NCBI RefSeq assembly: GCF_944324525.1
Contig: NZ_CALUWS010000011.1
Span: 1 to 63,026, forward strand
DNA length: 63,026 bases
DNA from: an uncultured Desulfovibrio sp.
GTDB taxonomy: Bacteria > Desulfobacterota > Desulfovibrionia > Desulfovibrionales > Desulfovibrionaceae
Reading direction: 5' to 3'
The position numbers were made by a program, and so were the translations under genes. Below are positions 60,234-63,026 of the stretch, piece by piece. Numbering within the stretch: the stretch's first letter is position 1; each line of letters starts with the position of its first letter. Under the pieces are notes generated by a model. That model did not search any database and was not told the DNA's origin. It saw only the letters and a list, made by a program, of their open reading frames with translations.

Positions 60234-61800
60234 TTACGATTCCTTCACCTACAATCTGGTACAGGCCTTTTATGCGCTGGGGCAGGAGCCGCTGGTGCTG
60301 ACCAACGACGATCCGCGCATCCTCGATCTGGCCCGCGACCCCGACCTGCGGCAGGTCTGCATCTCGCCCGGCCCGGGACGGCCGGAGAATGCCGGGCTTT
60401 GCCCGCGCTTCCTGGAGCTGCTGCCTCCCCACATCCCGGTACTCGGCGTCTGCCTCGGGCATCAGCTGCTCGGCCTGCACGCCGGGGCGCGGGTGGAGGT
60501 CGGCCCCTGCATCATGCACGGCAAACAGTCCGAGATCGTACACGACGGCAGCGGCCTCTTCGACGGTCTGCCCAATCCCCTGCGGGTGGCGCGCTACCAT
60601 TCGCTGGTGGTGCGGGACGACGGCCCCGTCTCCATCCCCTTCACCGTGACGGCCCGCGCTCCGGAAGGCGAAGTGATGGCCCTGCGCTACGATGACCGGC
60701 CGTGGGTGGGCGTGCAGTTCCATCCCGAATCCATCCTGACGCCGGAAGGGCTGCGCCTGCTGGGCAACTTCCCGCAGGCCGTCCTGCCCGCCGAGGCCAA
60801 CGACCTGCACATGGACCGCATCCTCGAACGTCTGGCCCGGCGCGAAGACCTCACCCCGGACATGGCGGCCGCCGCCTTCGCCGCGCTCATGGACGGCAAG
60901 CTCACCGCCGCGCAGGCCGGGGCCTTCCTGCTGGCCCTGCGTATGAAGGGGGAAAGCGCGCTGGAGCTGGCCCATGCCACCCGCGCCGCGCTGGCCCGCG
61001 CCGTGCGCGTGGACGGCGTGGGGAGCGCCATCGACGTGGTGGGCACCGGCGGCGACGGACGCCATTCCTTCAATTGCTCCACCGCCACCTCACTGGTGCT
61101 GGCCGGCATGGGGCATAAGGTGGTCAAGCACGGCAACCGGGCGGTATCCTCCTCCTGCGGCAGCGCCGACGCCGTGGAAGCGCTGGGCATGGATCTCCAT
61201 ACCGATGCCGCCGCCGTGGCCGACAGAGTTCGGGAACGCAACTTCGCCTTCCTCTATGCGCCGCACTTCCACCCGGCCTTCAAGAATATCGGCCCGCTGC
61301 GCAAGGAGCTGGGCGTGCGCACGCTCTTCAATCTCCTCGGCCCCATGATCAATCCCGCCCGCCCCAGTCATCTGCTCATGGGCGTGGCCCGTCCCGAACT
61401 GCTGCGCCTCGTGGCCGAGACGCTGGCCCAGTCCCCGCTGGAACGCGCGGCCGTGGTCTGCGGCGCCGGCGGTTATGACGAGCTGACCCCCATCGGCCCG
61501 GCGGAGGTGCTCCTCCTGCAACAAGGAAAGATTTCGCCCCTGCCCCTTGATCCCGCTGACTTCGGCATCCTCCCCTGCACCCCGGAGGACCTTGCCGTCA
61601 GCAGCAAGGACGAGGCCGTGGCCGTGCTGCGCGACCTGCTGGCCGGAGGCGGCAGCCGCGCCATGCGCGACATGGTGACGCTCAATGTGGGCCTGGCCCT
61701 CTATCTGCTGGAAGACGCGCCCACGCTGGCCCTCTGCATGGCCCGCGCCCGTGAGGCCGTGGAATCCGGCCTGGGAAGGAGAGTTCTCCATGCGGCTTGA
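60214..61800 (+). CDS. trpGD: Bifunctional TrpGD: glutamine amidotransferase and anthranilate phosphoribosyltransferase
   Basis: The 528-residue product joins TrpG (about 1-190) to TrpD (about 197-528). TrpG has SPGPGRPENAG, nucleophile Cys80 in GVCLGHQ and QFHPES near 168. TrpD has VVGTGGDGRHSFNCST near 273, KHGNRAVSSSCGSADAVE near 306 and FNLLGPMINPA near 370. The fusion is as in E. coli trpD. Overlaps of 20 nt with trpE and 11 nt with trpC suggest coupled translation. Confidence 0.96.
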   Translation: MFLLIDNYDSFTYNLVQAFYALGQEPLVLTNDDPRILDLARDPDLRQVCISPGPGRPENAGLCPRFLELLPPHIPVLGVCLGHQLLGLHAGARVEVGPCIMHGKQSEIVHDGSGLFDGLPNPLRVARYHSLVVRDDGPVSIPFTVTARAPEGEVMALRYDDRPWVGVQFHPESILTPEGLRLLGNFPQAVLPAEANDLHMDRILERLARREDLTPDMAAAAFAALMDGKLTAAQAGAFLLALRMKGESALELAHATRAALARAVRVDGVGSAIDVVGTGGDGRHSFNCSTATSLVLAGMGHKVVKHGNRAVSSSCGSADAVEALGMDLHTDAAAVADRVRERNFAFLYAPHFHPAFKNIGPLRKELGVRTLFNLLGPMINPARPSHLLMGVARPELLRLVAETLAQSPLERAAVVCGAGGYDELTPIGPAEVLLLQQGKISPLPLDPADFGILPCTPEDLAVSSKDEAVAVLRDLLAGGGSRAMRDMVTLNVGLALYLLEDAPTLALCMARAREAVESGLGRRVLHAA

Positions 61801-62596
61801 GCGTTTCCTCTGGGCCAAGGCGGGCGAAGTGGCGGCCCTGCGCCGTCAGGAGCGGGAAGGGGGCCTGCCCGCGCCCTTCAGCGGGCCTCGTGGCGACTTC
61901 CTCGCGGCCCTGCGCCGTCCCTCCGGTCAGGCCCCGCTGTCCGTCATCGCCGAATACAAGCGGGCCTCCCCGTCCCGTGGCGTCATCTGTCGCGCTCTGA
62001 CGGCCGCCGAGGTCGCCCGGCAGTACGCGCAGGCCGAAGCCGGAGCCATTTCCGTCCTTACGGAAGAACGCTTCTTCCAGGGGCGGCTGGACTACCTCGC
62101 CGAAGCCCACGCCGCCCTCCACGCCGACGGTCGCCCCGTGCCCCTGCTGCGGAAGGATTTCCTTTTCGATCCGCTCCAGATAACGGCCACGGCCGCCACG
62201 CCGGCGGCGGCCCTGCTGCTCATCGTGGGCCTGACGCCCGACGCGGCCCTGCTGCGCCGATTACGCGAACAGGCCGAGTCCTACGGCATGCAGGCCGTGG
62301 TCGAAATTTTCGACGCGGACGAACTGGCCCTCGCCCGCGCCAGCGGCGCCCGCATCATCCAGGTCAATGCCCGCGATCTGGCGACCCTGCGCGTGGACCG
62401 CGCCGCCTGCCTCGACATCGCCCGGCGCTTCCCCCCGCAAAACGGCGAATGCTGGATAGCCGCCAGCGGCATGGAAGCCCCGGATCACCTCCGCGCCGCC
62501 GCCGAGGCAGGATATGACGCCGCCCTCGTGGGCACCGCTCTCATGAAGGACGGCCAACCCGGTGCGGCCCTGCGCAGCCTGCTGGCCGGGAGGTGA
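61790..62596 (+). CDS. trpC: Indole-3-glycerol phosphate synthase
   Basis: TrpC closes the indole ring of indole-glycerol phosphate. The 268-residue product has VIAEYKRASPSRG near 51 with the catalytic Lys, LRKDFLFDPLQI near 121, VEIFDADEL and VNARDLATLRVD near 186-197, and ASGMEAPDHL, ALVGTALMKDGQP at the end. It is monofunctional, without a TrpF domain. GGAAGGAGAG precedes the ATG. trpF, trpB and trpA are not in the window. Confidence 0.95.
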   Translation: MRLERFLWAKAGEVAALRRQEREGGLPAPFSGPRGDFLAALRRPSGQAPLSVIAEYKRASPSRGVICRALTAAEVARQYAQAEAGAISVLTEERFFQGRLDYLAEAHAALHADGRPVPLLRKDFLFDPLQITATAATPAAALLLIVGLTPDAALLRRLREQAESYGMQAVVEIFDADELALARASGARIIQVNARDLATLRVDRAACLDIARRFPPQNGECWIAASGMEAPDHLRAAAEAGYDAALVGTALMKDGQPGAALRSLLAGR

Positions 62597-62598
62597 TG

Positions 62599-62700
62599 CT
62601 AGGGATGTTTTTTGAGGGGGGAAGGGCCCCTTTGCTCACGCCCAAAGGGGCCCTTCCCCCCTCAAACTCCCCCCATCCCCCCAAACGCGTTTTACCGGGA
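62599..62700. repeat. Family B palindromic element (B11)
   Basis: GCTAGGGATG begins it; arms GGGCCCCTTTG and CAAAGGGGCCC enclose CTCACGCC; a C-rich tail and AAACGCGTTTTACC follow. It lies right after trpC. Confidence 0.7.
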
Positions 62701-62906
62701 GGATGTAAGGGCGTCGTTTCCCGCAGATGGTCGCGTATCTGTTCCGTCCCCCGGCGGCATGGAGGAAAATCTGTGGGCACGGTCGGTCTCTGCCGGCATG
62801 CGGAAAGATACTGTCCGCTAAAAAGAACCATCTCTCCCATGCCGCCGGGGGACGGAGCAGTCAGGAGACGGCTTGCGGGATACGACGGCGGGAAGCAGAC
62901 CGGAAT
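62701..62906. other. Repeat-rich spacer downstream of trpC
   Basis: No gene is seen. Motif C occurs at 62746-62760 (forward) and 62839-62853 (inverted); a direct repeat of about 45 bp (62831-62876) recurs at the window end (62980-63026). Confidence 0.4.
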
Positions 62907-62985
62907 AAACGTTTCGGGGGGAGGGGGTACGGGGGAGGGGGACCTTTTCAAAGGTCACCTTCCCCCGCAAAACCCGGTCTCTCCC
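62907..62985. repeat. Family B palindromic element (B12)
   Basis: G-rich stretch with GGGGGACCTTTT-CAAAGGTCACC stem and CCCCCGC tail, followed by motif C again at 62986-63000. Confidence 0.6.
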
Positions 62986-63026
62986 ATGCCGCCGGGGGAC
63001 GTGCCAGTCAGGGAGGCGGCTTGCGG

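Overview
The window is a GC-rich bacterial chromosome segment that reads as Desulfovibrio or a close relative (Desulfovibrionaceae). Supporting signs are a periplasmic selenocysteine formate dehydrogenase with its tRNA-Sec, a PerR / bacterioferritin / type-2 (CX4C) rubredoxin group, a Desulfovibrio-type NlpC/P60 lipoprotein, and an ftsH-folP-cdaA-cdaR-glmM-galU housekeeping run. The genus is inferred from gene content; species cannot be told from the sequence alone.

Layout. 1-1.4 kb: a repeat element, a lipoprotein and selC (tRNA-Sec, minus strand). 1.7-10 kb: a plus-strand operon ftsH, folP, a GGDEF gene, cdaA, cdaR, glmM and galU, ended by a strong terminator; it joins membrane proteolysis, folate, c-di-AMP signalling and UDP-sugar supply. 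10.1-13.4 kb: priA and an outer-membrane beta-barrel. 13.6-16.5 kb: a 2.4-kb AT-rich island between two 260-bp direct repeats, each carrying a tRNA-Leu(CAA) copy and its terminator. The left tRNA copy is degenerate. The island encodes a PAAR protein with a lysozyme-like C-terminus and, directly downstream, a small polytopic membrane protein: an effector/immunity-like pair. 16.7-25.4 kb: a frameshifted EamA transporter, then a surface-glycan locus (deacetylase, GT4, secreted protein, GT2, membrane protein, FtsX-like permease and an ABC-ATPase fused to a GT4).

25.5-28.4 kb: a minus-strand MoxR / DUF2201-VWA operon behind a Fur-like box. 28.6-33.2 kb: an SPFH/SHOCT protein, a zinc-ribbon membrane protein, hldE and a lipoprotein. 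33.6-39.2 kb: fdhA(Sec)-fdhB-fdhE and an FmdE-family gene. 39.8-43 kb: glycerate kinase, perR with a palindromic operator, bfr and rubredoxin-2, separated by repeats. 43.1-53.8 kb, mostly minus strand: ybaK, a hybrid kinase, a RluD-CoaE fusion, an NlpC/P60 lipoprotein, a DUF2156 protein, MATE and lysA. 54-58.4 kb: FKBP isomerase, type III glutamine synthetase, and a beta-lactamase-fold hydrolase divergent from an HxlR regulator. 58.5-62.6 kb: a trp operon (trpL attenuator with three consecutive Trp codons, trpE, trpGD fusion, trpC); the next genes lie beyond the window.

The non-coding space is unusually rich in repeats. Family A is a ~145-bp multi-stem palindrome. Family B is a G-rich palindromic element with ends near TAGGACCTGTTGACGC. 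Element D and a 15-bp motif C also recur. Many element ends sit on a YTAR tetranucleotide that supplies the stop codon of the adjacent gene, which suggests non-autonomous mobile elements with a YTAR target.
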